Positions 8,094 through 18,556 of a stretch of 64,000 nt of DNA are shown here, piece by piece (within the stretch, counting starts at the first letter, position 1; each line of letters opens with the position of its first letter). Location of the stretch: NCBI RefSeq assembly GCF_024448715.1, contig NZ_JAMOHZ010000011.1, positions 1 to 64,000 on the forward strand, in the 5' to 3' direction. Below the pieces are notes generated by a model, which saw only the letters and a program-made list of their open reading frames with translations, did not search any database and was not told where the DNA came from. This DNA comes from Stutzerimonas stutzeri (lineage in GTDB: Bacteria > Pseudomonadota > Gammaproteobacteria > Pseudomonadales > Pseudomonadaceae). The position numbers were made by a program, and so were the translations under genes.

Positions 8094-8945
8094 ATGTTGA
8101 AACGCACTTTGGCAGCCGTTACCGGCCTTGCCACTCTCTTCTGTATTGCCACTTCTCACGCTGCCGAGACCCTTCGCGTCTCGGCTATCCCCGATGAAGC
8201 CCCGACCGAACTGATCCGCAAGTTCGAGCCGCTGGGTAAATACCTCGAGAAAGAACTGGGCATGCCGGTGAAGTTCACGCCGGTTTCCGATTACGCTGCC
8301 GTGGTCGAATCTCTCGCCTCGGACCGCCTCGATCTGGCTTGGCTGGGAGGCTTCACTTTCGTCCAGACTCGTTTGAAGACCGGCGATGCGATCCCATTAG
8401 TGCAGCGCGAGCAAGACGAGAAATTCACCAGCAAATTCATCACGGCCGATCCCGAGATCAAGACGCTGCAGGACCTCAAGGGCAAGACCTTTGCCTTCGG
8501 CTCGGTGTCATCGACTTCGGGCAGCCTGATGCCGCGCTACTTCCTGATCAGAGACGGTATCGATCCGGAGCAGTTCTTCAAGCGCATCGCCTACTCCGGC
8601 GCGCATGACGCCACCGCTGCCTGGGTCGAAGCCGGAAAGGCCGACGCCGGCGTACTCAACGCCTCGGTCTGGGACAAACTGGTCGCCGCGGGCAAAGTCG
8701 ATACGAACAAGGTGCGGGTAATCTCGACCACACCGCCTTACTACGACTACAACTGGACCGTGCGCGGCAACCTTGACCCGGCACTTATCGAAAAGATCAA
8801 GACGGCATTCCTCGCCCTCGACCCGAACAATCCCAAGCACAAGAAAATTCTCGACCTGCAAGCGGCGAGCCGCTTCATCGAAACCCGCCCGGAAAACTAC
8901 GAAGGCATCGAGGAAGCTGCGCGCGCCGCTGGCCTGTTGAAGTGA
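8094..8945 (+). CDS. PhnD-like periplasmic binding protein, putative selenate/oxyanion transporter
   Basis: A 283-residue periplasmic solute-binding protein with a Sec signal peptide ending at SHAAET (about residue 24). The mature part has the PhnD-type fold signature (LDLAWLGGFTF, then FGSVSSTSGSLMPRY). It is the first gene of a four-gene ABC transporter set (binding protein, ATPase, two permeases). No phosphonate-degrading enzymes are nearby. Transporters of this arrangement in pseudomonads are usually annotated as putative selenate importers, so the ligand may be selenate or another oxyanion rather than a phosphonate. The ligand assignment is tentative. Confidence 0.8.
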   Translation: MLKRTLAAVTGLATLFCIATSHAAETLRVSAIPDEAPTELIRKFEPLGKYLEKELGMPVKFTPVSDYAAVVESLASDRLDLAWLGGFTFVQTRLKTGDAIPLVQREQDEKFTSKFITADPEIKTLQDLKGKTFAFGSVSSTSGSLMPRYFLIRDGIDPEQFFKRIAYSGAHDATAAWVEAGKADAGVLNASVWDKLVAAGKVDTNKVRVISTTPPYYDYNWTVRGNLDPALIEKIKTAFLALDPNNPKHKKILDLQAASRFIETRPENYEGIEEAARAAGLLK

Positions 8946-9007
8946 CCAGTACATCACTGCCCAAATCTGGCGCCGCAACCCGGACAGCACTGATCGAGTG
9001 CACATAA

Positions 9008-9868
9008 ATGAGCCTCTCGATATCACGTTCGGGGTCGCTCGATTCTCGGGCGGCCGAGGCTGAGCGCACCTTGAGCCTGAGCGGGGTGGGCCATACCCAC
9101 GCCAACGGCCACGTCGCGCTGCGCAGTATCGATCTGCAGATTGCCACGGGAGAGCGGGTCGCCATCATTGGTCCGTCCGGTGCGGGCAAGACCACGCTGC
9201 TGCGCCTGCTGGCCACGCATCTGCAGCCGAACACCGGCTGCCTGAGTCTGCTCGGCTACGAACCCTGGTCGCTGTCGGCAGCGGCACGCCAGAAACTTCG
9301 GACCCGGATCGGCCTGATTCACCAGGCACCGCCATTGCCGCCACGCCAGCGGGTGATCACATCAGTGCTAGCTGGGCGTCTGGGGCAGTGGTCGCTGAAG
9401 CGCAGCCTGCTTAGTCTGATCTATCCGTTGGACAAGCTAGGTGCTGCTGAGGCGCTGGGCAGACTGGACCTGGCCGACAAGCTCTACGAGCGCTGCGATC
9501 AACTCTCCGGTGGCCAGCTGCAGCGGGTCGGCATCGCTCGCGTGCTGTATCAGCGACCGGAGCTGATCCTCGCCGATGAACCGGTATCGGCGATGGATCC
9601 GGTACTCGCCGCCTATTCGCTGAGCGTACTCAACCGAGAAGCCATGCACCACCAGGCCACCCTGCTGGCCAGCCTGCACGCGGTGGACCTGGCGCTGGAG
9701 CACTTCCCACGGGTGATCGGCGTGCGCGACGGGGGCATCCTGTTCGACAAGGCCTCGGCCGAGGTGACGCCGGTCGAACTCGAAGCGCTGTACGCTAACG
9801 AACAACTGACCAACGATGCGGCTGCTCGGCCGGCGCTTAGTCAGACCCTACATATTCCGCGATGCTGA
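9008..9868 (+). CDS. PhnC-like ABC transporter ATPase
   Basis: A 286-residue ABC ATPase. Walker A GPSGAGKTT lies near residues 54-62, the signature LSGGQLQRV follows at about 170, and Walker B ILADEPVSAMD after it. It begins 62 bp after the binding-protein gene and its last codons overlap the first permease gene (9862), so it belongs to the same operon. It should energise uptake of the ligand bound by the upstream PhnD-like protein. No clear ribosome site precedes the ATG; an internal start cannot be excluded. Confidence 0.85.
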   Translation: MSLSISRSGSLDSRAAEAERTLSLSGVGHTHANGHVALRSIDLQIATGERVAIIGPSGAGKTTLLRLLATHLQPNTGCLSLLGYEPWSLSAAARQKLRTRIGLIHQAPPLPPRQRVITSVLAGRLGQWSLKRSLLSLIYPLDKLGAAEALGRLDLADKLYERCDQLSGGQLQRVGIARVLYQRPELILADEPVSAMDPVLAAYSLSVLNREAMHHQATLLASLHAVDLALEHFPRVIGVRDGGILFDKASAEVTPVELEALYANEQLTNDAAARPALSQTLHIPRC

Positions 9869-10695
9869 ACCCCGCCTTTGCTCAGCGCGATCCTGCCGCC
9901 CGCTCGCGCCTGTTGCTGACGCTGCTGGCTCTGGCGCTGCTTTGGCCGGGACTGTCGTTAAGCGAGCTGGATCTCGGCGTGCTATTCGACGGCAGCAACG
10001 CCGATACCATGAGCGCGTTCCTGTCCGGATTCTGGCCACCGGCGCACGGTGAAGACTTTCTCCTGCTGCTATGGCGCGCGACGCTGGAGACGCTCGCCAT
10101 TGCCACCGCAGGCATGGCGTTGGCTTTGTCCGTCGCCCTACCCTGCGCCTTGCTGGCGACTCGCGCTTTATCGATTTCCGCACTCAGCCGTGGCGGCCAT
10201 CCGCATTGGTGGGCGCAGGCGCTGCGCTGGCCGGTGCGGGGCCTCTTGATCGTGCTGCGCAGCGTGCCCGAAATAGTCTGGGCGCTGCTGTTCGTCCGTG
10301 CGGTGGGGCTCGGGCCGACCGCCGGCGTGCTGGCGATCGCCATCACTTATGCCGGCATGCTCGGCAAGGTGTATGCGGAAATCTTCGAATCGGTCGACCC
10401 GCTGCCGACCCGCGCAATACTCGGCGCGGGCGGCTCGCGCCTGCAGGCCTTCGCCTATGGCGTGCTGCCACAGGCGACGGGCGAAATGCTGTCCTACACC
10501 GTTTACCGCTGGGAATGCGCTGTTCGCGCTTCGGTGGTAATGGGCTTTGTCGGAGCTGGCGGGCTGGGCCAGCAGATGGATCTGTCGATGCGCATGTTCG
10601 CCGGTGGTGAAGTGGCGAGCATGCTGCTCACCTTCCTGTTGCTGGTGCTGATGGCGGATCTGCTCAGCCAGTCGCTGCGCCGGAGATACGTGTGA
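9862..10695 (+). CDS. PhnE-like ABC transporter permease, first subunit
   Basis: A 277-residue inner-membrane permease with about six hydrophobic segments. The EAA-type loop region (SRLQAFAYGVLPQATGEM) contacts the ATPase. A shared VPEIVWALLF motif matches PhnE-family permeases. It overlaps the ATPase gene at its start and the next permease at its end by 4 bp (10692-10695), consistent with coupled translation. It is homologous to the next gene, so the two probably form a heterodimeric channel. Confidence 0.85.
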   Translation: MLNPAFAQRDPAARSRLLLTLLALALLWPGLSLSELDLGVLFDGSNADTMSAFLSGFWPPAHGEDFLLLLWRATLETLAIATAGMALALSVALPCALLATRALSISALSRGGHPHWWAQALRWPVRGLLIVLRSVPEIVWALLFVRAVGLGPTAGVLAIAITYAGMLGKVYAEIFESVDPLPTRAILGAGGSRLQAFAYGVLPQATGEMLSYTVYRWECAVRASVVMGFVGAGGLGQQMDLSMRMFAGGEVASMLLTFLLLVLMADLLSQSLRRRYV

Positions 10696-11459
10696 AGGTC
10701 CTGTCGCGCTATGTCGTGCCGTTACTGCTTCTGACGGTAGTGATAGGCGCATTCGCCTTCTTGCAACTCGAAGTGAGCGCCCTGTTCAGCGCCGACGGAA
10801 TCGGCCAGATGGCCGCGTATGCGTCGGGCTTTCTCAACCCGGACCTCTCGCCCAATCATCTTCGCGCTATCGCTTACGGTGCGCTGGAAACCCTGGCGAT
10901 GTCGGCCATCGGCACGCTGCTGGCGGCGCTGCTCGGCCTGCTGCTGGCACTACCGGCGGGCGGTCGTTTCGGCCTGTTGGCCAAAGGCGGCTCGCGTTTG
11001 CTGTTGAACGGGTTGCGGGCGGTCCCGGAGCTGGTGTGGGCCGCGCTGATGGTGCTGGCTGCCGGCCTGGGTCCGAATGCCGGCACGCTGGCGCTGGCAT
11101 TGCACACCGCCGGCGTGCTCGGGCGGCTGTTCGCCGAAGCACTGGAAAACACGCCGAGTGCACCCAGCGAAGCGCTGCGGTTATCCGGTAGCGGGCGTAT
11201 CTGCGCGTTCTGCTACGGCACCCTGCCGATGCTTTGGCCACAGTTGCTGGCTTACACGCTGTATCGCTGGGAAAACAATATCCGCATGGCCAGTGTGCTC
11301 GGTTTCGTCGGTGCCGGTGGCCTGGGGCAGATGCTCTATATGAGCCTCAGCCTGTTCCAGGAAGCCCAGGCCTCGACGGTGATCCTCGCCATGCTGCTGA
11401 TGGTGCTGGCCGTCGACGCCCTGAGTAGCTGGGCACGTCAGCGCTGGGTGCGTGGCTGA
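10692..11459 (+). CDS. PhnE-like ABC transporter permease, second subunit
   Basis: A 255-residue permease paralogous to the preceding one (both have the RAVPELVWAA/RSVPEIVWAL motif and the YRWENNIR/YRWECAVR segment followed by a GFVGAGGLGQ block). It closes the operon. The next gene is convergent and its stop lies 6 bp away. Start GTG at 10692 overlaps the upstream stop. Confidence 0.85.
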   Translation: MKVLSRYVVPLLLLTVVIGAFAFLQLEVSALFSADGIGQMAAYASGFLNPDLSPNHLRAIAYGALETLAMSAIGTLLAALLGLLLALPAGGRFGLLAKGGSRLLLNGLRAVPELVWAALMVLAAGLGPNAGTLALALHTAGVLGRLFAEALENTPSAPSEALRLSGSGRICAFCYGTLPMLWPQLLAYTLYRWENNIRMASVLGFVGAGGLGQMLYMSLSLFQEAQASTVILAMLLMVLAVDALSSWARQRWVRG

Positions 11460-11465
11460 CCTGAG

Positions 11466-11783
11466 TCAGTGCAAGCTGGGCTTCGCTGCCCGTTCCTGAA
11501 CCAGCACCCACGGCGCAACCACGACAGCCCAGAGAGACGGATCGCGCGCCAGCCAATCTTGCGCCTGCTCGGGCTCAAGCTTGCCCATACGGCCTTCTGC
11601 CAGCCAACCCGCTACCTTTTCTCGATCGTCCTGCGCGACGGCCTGCGCCGCTTCGATCAAATCGAAGTCGCTGGCGACCCACAACAACGCTCCTCTGGCG
11701 AAGAACGGTTGCAGCTCTTGCCAGGTAATCGACGCGGTTTCGCCCAATAGCTTGGCATAGAGAGTGCTTGGATCTTCGCTCAT
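11466..11783 (-). CDS. DUF2288 family protein
   Basis: A 105-residue cytoplasmic protein. The pattern YAKLLGETASITWQEL near the N-terminus, GALLWVASDFDLIEAA, and a Trp-rich C-terminus matches DUF2288, a small family common in pseudomonads and cyanobacteria with no known function. It is convergent with the transporter operon and divergent from braC. Confidence 0.75.
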   Translation of the reverse strand: MSEDPSTLYAKLLGETASITWQELQPFFARGALLWVASDFDLIEAAQAVAQDDREKVAGWLAEGRMGKLEPEQAQDWLARDPSLWAVVVAPWVLVQERAAKPSLH

Positions 11784-11984
11784 GGGACTTACTCGTTAAC
11801 GAAAGGGCGCAATGATAGCGTCCGAGCGAGCCTCATAAAAATGGATGGAATCCTGACTGTGCAAACAGGTGCTGACGCTTCTACACTGTGCCGGTACAGT
11901 TGCCGTACCGTTTGGGGATGTTTGCCTCTTAACGACACTGCAGCCCGCAGGATCCAAACAATAATGAATGCAAGTGGAGCGCAT

Positions 11985-13103
11985 ATGAAGACCACGCAGC
12001 GTCTTTCTAAACTTTTCATGGCTATCGCGTTGACAGGCGCAGCGAGCTATACGCTTGCCGCCGACACTATCAAGATCGGCTTGGCCGGCCCGGTAACAGG
12101 GGCTGTTGCGCAGTACGGGGAAATGCAATTCATCGGTGCCCAGATGGCCATCGAGCAGATCAACAAAGAAGGGGGCGTCAACGGACAACAGCTCGAAGGC
12201 GTGGTTTATGACGATGCCTGCGATCCGAAGCAGGCCGTGGCGGTTGCCAACAAGATCGTCAACGATGAAATCAGCTTCGTGGTAGGCCACCTGTGCTCCA
12301 GCTCGACCCAACCGGCTTCGGACATTTACGAAGACGAAGGCATTCTGATGATTACCGCGGCTTCGACCAGCCCGGACATCACGTCGCGCGGTTACGAGCT
12401 GATCTTCCGTACCATCGGTCTGGACAGCCTGCAGGGCCCGACCGCCGGCAACTTCATCGCCGATCACATCAAGCCTAAGAACGTTGCCGTCATCCACGAC
12501 AAGCAGCAGTACGGTGAAGGCATCGCCACCGCAGTTAAAGAAACCCTGGAGGAGAAAGGCGTCAAGGTCGGTCTATTCGAAGGCATTAACGCTGGCGACA
12601 AGGATTTCTCTTCGATGATTTCCAAGCTCAAGCAGGAAGGCGTCGACTTCGTCTATTACGGCGGCTACCACCCGGAACTGGGCCTGCTGTTGCGCCAAGC
12701 CAAAGAGCGCGGCCTGAACGTGCGCTTCATGGGTCCGGAAGGCGTTGGCAACAAGGAAATCTCGGCAATCGCCGGTCCGGCTTCCGAGGGCCTGTATGTC
12801 ACCCTGCCGCAGTCCTTCGATCAGGACCCGCGCAACCAGAAGCTGGTCGAGGCGTTCAAGGCCAAGAAGCAGGACCCGAGCGGCCCGTTCGTGTTCCCGG
12901 CCTATGCAGCCGTACAGGTCATTGCCGAAGGTATCGAGAAGGCTGGCAGCACCGACACCGACAAGGTGGCCGAAGCGCTACGCAGCAATACGTTCGACAC
13001 GCCGACCGGTAACCTCTCGTTCGACGAGAAAGGTGATTTGAAAGACTTCAACTTCGTGGTTTACGAATGGCACCAGGACGGCACCAAGACCGAAGCCAAG
13101 TGA
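11985..13103 (+). CDS. braC: Branched-chain amino acid binding protein BraC
   Basis: A 372-residue periplasmic Leu/Ile/Val-binding protein. A Sec signal peptide ends at YTLAAD (about residue 25). The mature protein starts with TIKIGLAGPVTGAVAQYG, typical of LivJ/BraC, and has the paired cysteines in YDDACDP and VGHLCSS. The ATG at 11985 is preceded by AGTGGAG; the frame is open for 144 bp upstream but that part encodes no signal. It is followed by its own terminator and then by braDEFG, so the binding protein can be made in excess of the transporter. Confidence 0.93.
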   Translation: MKTTQRLSKLFMAIALTGAASYTLAADTIKIGLAGPVTGAVAQYGEMQFIGAQMAIEQINKEGGVNGQQLEGVVYDDACDPKQAVAVANKIVNDEISFVVGHLCSSSTQPASDIYEDEGILMITAASTSPDITSRGYELIFRTIGLDSLQGPTAGNFIADHIKPKNVAVIHDKQQYGEGIATAVKETLEEKGVKVGLFEGINAGDKDFSSMISKLKQEGVDFVYYGGYHPELGLLLRQAKERGLNVRFMGPEGVGNKEISAIAGPASEGLYVTLPQSFDQDPRNQKLVEAFKAKKQDPSGPFVFPAYAAVQVIAEGIEKAGSTDTDKVAEALRSNTFDTPTGNLSFDEKGDLKDFNFVVYEWHQDGTKTEAK

Positions 13104-13122
13104 GCCGATAACCACCCAACCG

Positions 13123-13155
13123 AAGCCCACGGCATCCGCTGTGGGCTTTGTTTTA
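13123..13155 (+). terminator. Terminator after braC
   Basis: The stem AAGCCCAC / GTGGGCTT with a 10-base loop is followed by TGTTTT. It lies 20 bp after the braC stop and should reduce read-through into braD. Confidence 0.8.
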
Positions 13156-13330
13156 GCTGATCGGGGCTAACCCGGCCACAAGCAATGGGCCACCCCAGCA
13201 ACACCTTCAACCAAGCGAGTGGCCTGCAGAACTGGCCCGCCTCGAACAGGTAAGTGCGCGATCCGCACCGAGCCCTTGGCGCTGCATTCTCCATGCAGCG
13301 TTTTCGAAGCAGGCCCGCATTGGCGGCCGA

Positions 13331-13473
13331 GCAGAACGTATGAAAAACGTAAGCGAGGCAGGCAAGACGAGGCAAAAACAGCCGAAGAAGCGCAGTTTAG
13401 GTTTTCTAAATGAGCATTCTGAGGCTGTTTTTAACGACGTATTGCCAACGCAGATAGTTTTTCAGCGGCCTGC
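13331..13473. repeat. MITE-like palindromic repeat between braC and braD
   Basis: About 143 bp forming one long imperfect hairpin. The left arm (from GCAGAACGTATGAAAAAC to GGCAAAAACAGCC, ending 13383) pairs with the right arm (from GGCTGTTTTTAACG at 13423 to the end). No coding frame is visible. Size and shape fit a non-autonomous element or a Pseudomonas dispersed repeat. With the terminator it fills most of the 402-bp gap 13104-13505; the remaining 13156-13330 shows a short hairpin CGCTGCATTCTCCATGCAGCG and nothing else. Confidence 0.6.
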
Positions 13474-13505
13474 TAGCACGGATGCAGGGTGTTCAGGAGA
13501 CCGTA

Positions 13506-14425
<920 letters not shown>

Positions 14426-14429
<4 letters not shown>

Positions 14430-15682
14430 CTCGCAATCTGCGCACCGCCTTTTTCAGCGCGCTGCTGGTATTCGCCGTGGCGGTACCGATATTCGGCCTG
14501 AAACTCACCACCGTCGGCATCCGCCTCGAAGTTCATGGCAGCGACGCCAACACCTTCTGGATCATCGCCGCCTGCGCCGTGGCAATGTTCTTCTGGCAAC
14601 TGTTCCGCCACCATCTGGCAGCAGGCTGGGCAGCCAGCCCCAACCTGCCGACGATTCCTGCCGGAGCCGGAAATTTCCTGACGCTACCGTCGACCCAGCG
14701 CTACATCATCATCGGGCTGATCCTGGTGGCGCTCGCCTGGCCGTTCTTTGGCTCGCGCGGCGCTGTGGACATCGCCACGCTGATCCTGATCTACGTGATG
14801 CTCGGCCTCGGCTTGAACATCGTCGTGGGCCTGGCTGGCCTGCTCGATCTCGGCTACGTCGGCTTTTACGCGGTCGGCGCCTATACCTACGCCCTGCTGT
14901 CGCATTACTACGGCTTCGGGTTCTGGACCGCCCTGCCCATCGCCGGCGCGATGGCCGCACTGTTCGGCTTCCTGCTGGGTTTCCCGGTACTGAGATTGCG
15001 CGGCGACTATCTGGCAATCGTGACCCTGGGATTCGGTGAAATCATCCGTCTGCTGCTGCGCAACATGACCGATCTGACCGGAGGCCCCAACGGTATCAGC
15101 GGCATCGAAAAGCCGACCTTGTTCGGCCTGTCGTTCGACCGCCGCGCCGCAGAAGGCATGCAGACCTTCCATGAGTTCTTCGGCCTGGATTACGCCTCCA
15201 TCAACAAGGTGATCTACCTCTACCTGATTGCCCTGCTGCTGGTGTTGTTGACCCTGTTCGTGATCAACCGCCTGCTGCGCATGCCGATCGGCCGCGCCTG
15301 GGAAGCGTTGCGTGAGGATGAGATCGCCTGCCGTGCGCTGGGCATGAACCCGACCGTGATCAAGCTCTCGGCCTTCACTTTGGGTGCGAGCTTTGCCGGT
15401 TTCGCCGGCAGCTTCTTCGCCGCGCGCCAGGGCCTGGTATCACCGGAATCGTTCACCTTCATCGAATCGGCGATCATCCTCGCCATTGTGGTGCTGGGCG
15501 GCATGGGCTCACAGCTGGGGATAATTCTCGCAGCCATTGTGATGATCCTGCTGCCCGAGCTGATGCGTGAGTTCAGCGAGTACCGCATGCTGATGTTCGG
15601 CGCCATGATGGTGCTGATGATGATCTGGCGTCCGCAGGGCTTGCTGCCTATGCAACGTCCCCACCTGGAGCTGAAACGATGA
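14426..15682 (+). CDS. braE: Branched-chain amino acid ABC permease BraE (LivM)
   Basis: A 418-residue LivM-type permease. After an N-terminal extension with two hydrophobic segments, the core carries [20 protein letters not shown] and the cytoplasmic loop [17 protein letters not shown], both standard for LivM. It overlaps braD and braF by 4 bp each, so the operon is tightly coupled. With BraD it forms the transmembrane channel. Confidence 0.93.
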
Positions 15683-16446
15683 GCCGCCCGATTCTTGAAG
15701 TACGCGGCTTGACCATGCGTTTCGGCGGTCTCTTGGCCGTCAACGGGGTGGGCCTGAGCGTACAGGACAAACAAGTGGTTTCAATGATCGGCCCCAATGG
15801 TGCCGGCAAAACCACCGTATTCAACTGCTTGACCGGTTTCTACCAGCCGACCTCGGGCGAGATACTGCTCGATGGCGAAGCGATCCAGGGCCTGCCGGGC
15901 CACAAGATCGCCCGCAAGGGCGTGGTCCGCACTTTCCAGAACGTTCGTCTGTTCAAGGACATGACAGCCGTTGAGAACCTGTTGGTGGCACAGCATCGGC
16001 ATCTCAACACCAACTTCTTGTCTGGGCTGCTGAAGACCAAGGCGTTTCGCCAGAGCGAGCGCGAGGCGATGGATTTTGCCGCGCACTGGCTCGAACAGGT
16101 CAACCTTACCGATGTGGCCAACCGCCCGGCTGGCACGCTCGCCTACGGCCAGCAACGCCGCCTGGAGATCGCCCGCTGCATGATGACGCGCCCGCGCATC
16201 CTCATGCTCGACGAACCAGCCGCTGGCCTTAACCCAAAGGAAACCGAGGACCTCAAGGCGCTGATCGGCATGTTGCGCGACACGCACAATGTGACGGTAC
16301 TGCTCATCGAGCACGATATGAAACTGGTCATGAGCATTTCCGACCACATCGTGGTGATCAACCAGGGCTGTCCACTGGCAGACGGCACGCCGGAGCAGAT
16401 TCGCGACAATCCGGACGTGATCAAAGCTTATCTGGGGGAGGCGTAA
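15679..16446 (+). CDS. braF: Branched-chain amino acid ABC ATPase BraF (LivG)
   Basis: A 255-residue ABC ATPase of the LivG type. Walker [10 protein letters not shown] (about residues 38-46), signature [13 protein letters not shown] and Walker [14 protein letters not shown] are intact. The ending [12 protein letters not shown] is typical of LivG. It follows braE with a 4-bp overlap and precedes braG by 2 bp. Confidence 0.93.
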   Translation: MSRPILEVRGLTMRFGGLLAVNGVGLSVQDKQVVSMIGPNGAGKTTVFNCLTGFYQPTSGEILLDGEAIQGLPGHKIARKGVVRTFQNVRLFKDMTAVENLLVAQHRHLNTNFLSGLLKTKAFRQSEREAMDFAAHWLEQVNLTDVANRPAGTLAYGQQRRLEIARCMMTRPRILMLDEPAAGLNPKETEDLKALIGMLRDTHNVTVLLIEHDMKLVMSISDHIVVINQGCPLADGTPEQIRDNPDVIKAYLGEA

Positions 16447-16448
16447 CC

Positions 16449-17150
16449 ATGCTGTATTTCGAAAACGTCTCGACCTTCTACGGCAAGATCCAGGCACTGC
16501 ATAACGTCGACGTCGAGGTCCGCAAGGGTGAAATCGTCACTTTGATCGGCGCCAACGGCGCCGGCAAGTCGACTCTGCTGATGACGCTTTGCGGTGCGCC
16601 GCAGGCGTCTACAGGCAGCATCCGCTTCGAAGGTGACGAACTGGTCGGCCAACAGACCTGCGACATCATGCGCAAGGACATCGCCGTGGTGCCGGAGGGG
16701 CGACGCATTTTTGCTCGCCTGACCGTGGAAGAGAACCTCGCCATGGGCGGCTTTTATACCAACAAGGCGGACTTTCAGGAGCAACTCGACAAGGTGCTGC
16801 TGTTGTTCCCCCGTCTGAAGGAACGCTTCCAGCAGCGTGGCGGCACCATGTCCGGTGGTGAACAGCAAATGCTCGCCATCGCCCGGGCATTGATGAGCAA
16901 GCCCAAGCTGTTGCTGCTCGACGAACCGTCGCTGGGGCTGGCGCCGATCATCATTCAGCAAATCTTCGAGATCATCGAACAGCTGCGTGAGGATGGCGTG
17001 ACCATCTTCTTGGTTGAGCAGAACGCCAATCAGGCGCTCAAGCTGGCTGATCGCGCGTACGTGCTGGAGAACGGTCATATCGTCATGCAGGGCAGCGGTG
17101 CAGAACTGCTGAGCAACCCCAAAGTCCGCGACGCCTATCTGGGCGGTTGA
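16449..17150 (+). CDS. braG: Branched-chain amino acid ABC ATPase BraG (LivF)
   Basis: A 233-residue LivF-type ABC ATPase. Walker A GANGAGKST, signature MSGGEQQMLAIAR and Walker B LLLLDEPSLGLAP are intact, and the protein ends in the family pattern VRDAYLGG. It is the last gene of braDEFG and is followed by a strong terminator. Confidence 0.93.
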   Translation: MLYFENVSTFYGKIQALHNVDVEVRKGEIVTLIGANGAGKSTLLMTLCGAPQASTGSIRFEGDELVGQQTCDIMRKDIAVVPEGRRIFARLTVEENLAMGGFYTNKADFQEQLDKVLLLFPRLKERFQQRGGTMSGGEQQMLAIARALMSKPKLLLLDEPSLGLAPIIIQQIFEIIEQLREDGVTIFLVEQNANQALKLADRAYVLENGHIVMQGSGAELLSNPKVRDAYLGG

Positions 17151-17167
17151 TCGAAGGGAACCGAAGA

Positions 17168-17193
17168 AGCCGGGCACACGCCCGGCTTTTTTT
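17168..17193 (+). terminator. Terminator of the bra operon
   Basis: An 8-bp GC-rich stem AGCCGGGC / GCCCGGCT with an ACAC loop, followed by a run of seven T. It lies 18 bp after the braG stop. Confidence 0.9.
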
Positions 17194-17250
17194 ATGCTCG
17201 ACGCCCCGTCCTGAATGGGTTTACACCTCACGCCTGTTTCAGGCTGCAAA

Positions 17251-18507
17251 TCAGTACAGATCGAAGGGATAGCTGACAATCAGCCGGTTCTCGTCGAAAT
17301 CGGTGTCGCCGAAATCACGCCGCACGCTGGCGTTGCGCCAACGCAGGTTGAGGCTTTTGAACGTGCCGCTCTGAATGGTGTAGGCGATATCGAAATCGCG
17401 TTCCCATTCCCGTCCATTGCGTACCCCGGGCGCCTCGATGTGGTCGCCATGGCCATAGCGGACCAGGGTCGTCAGGCCCGGTATGCCAAGAGCCGCGAAG
17501 TCGTAGTCGTAGCGCAGTTGCCAGGAACGTTCCCCGGCGAAGACGAAGGTATTGGCGAACATGTCGTTAGCCAAAGTGCTGCCCAAAGAGCGATCGATGG
17601 TGATCCAGCCGTCATCGCCGTACATGCGCTGCAAGCCGAGATAGAAGGTATGACCGCCCCGGTTGGCGGATACCAGCAGCGAAGCTGCCTGGTTATCCAA
17701 GCGGCCCGCAAGCGCGCTGCCATCCTCGCGTCCGTTAAACAGTCCCAGCGTGCCTCCTAGCAACCAGTCACCGATGCGCTCGGCGTGTTTGAGGCTGTAA
17801 TAATCCTGGCGGTACACATCTTCCAGGTGAGCGGTCCAGGCTCCGATTTGGGTATCGTCGTCGAGGGCGTATTCAGCTCCCAGATAGTTGAAGCGGTCAG
17901 AGCGAGCATCAACCATGGTGCGACCGCCCACAGAGACGTAAAGATCCTCGCTATCTGCGGCGCTGCGCGGGCTGAAGGATCGGATCTGTCCCGCATGCAG
18001 GGTCAAACCATCCCATTCCCGTGAGGTGAGCATGCCGCCCTGGAATGTCTGCGGTAGAAGGCGGCCGTCGTTATAGCGAAGGATCGGCAGGCTCGGCAGC
18101 AGCTCGCCGATGTGCAGCTCGGTTTGCGACAGGCGCAGCTTGAGAGTCACGCCGAGACGGCCAAAGGTATCCGGTGCGCGGCCATCGTCATGGTCATAGG
18201 GAAGCAGTTCGCTACCCGTGCGGTCGGGGCTGCTATCGAGTTTGACGCCCAGCAGACCGAGCACATCCAGACCTACCGCCAGCGTGCCCGGTGAATAACC
18301 AGTCGAGGCTTTGAAGATGAAGCCTTGGGCCCATTCTTGGCGTTGGCTCTGCTGCGCACCTGAGTCGTGATAATCGCGATCGAAGTAGAAATTACGCGTC
18401 AGCAGCGAGACGTGCGCGTCGTCGCTCAGAGCGGTCGCGGCGCTGGCGTGCCCGGCAGCGGCGCACAGCAGGGCCACCCCGCGTATTAGGGAACTTGGAC
18501 GAGACAT
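17251..18507 (-). CDS. OprD-family outer-membrane porin
   Basis: A 418-residue OprD-type porin. The signal peptide ends at GHASAAT (about residue 23). LTRNFYFDRDY then QEWAQGFIFKASTGYSPG is the usual OprD beginning, and the chain ends in a C-terminal aromatic strand (SYPFDLY). The ATG at 18507 has an AAAGGAAT ribosome site; an upstream in-frame ATG gives a non-signal extension and was rejected. It is the last gene of a minus-strand operon with a TauE-like exporter, an amidohydrolase and a nucleobase permease, which suggests it lets in the same substrate. The ligand is not readable from sequence. Confidence 0.88.
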   Translation of the reverse strand: MSRPSSLIRGVALLCAAAGHASAATALSDDAHVSLLTRNFYFDRDYHDSGAQQSQRQEWAQGFIFKASTGYSPGTLAVGLDVLGLLGVKLDSSPDRTGSELLPYDHDDGRAPDTFGRLGVTLKLRLSQTELHIGELLPSLPILRYNDGRLLPQTFQGGMLTSREWDGLTLHAGQIRSFSPRSAADSEDLYVSVGGRTMVDARSDRFNYLGAEYALDDDTQIGAWTAHLEDVYRQDYYSLKHAERIGDWLLGGTLGLFNGREDGSALAGRLDNQAASLLVSANRGGHTFYLGLQRMYGDDGWITIDRSLGSTLANDMFANTFVFAGERSWQLRYDYDFAALGIPGLTTLVRYGHGDHIEAPGVRNGREWERDFDIAYTIQSGTFKSLNLRWRNASVRRDFGDTDFDENRLIVSYPFDLY

Positions 18508-18556
18508 GGTGGATTCCTTTATTGGGCTTGTTATGGAATGAGGCGGTGAGTCGAAG

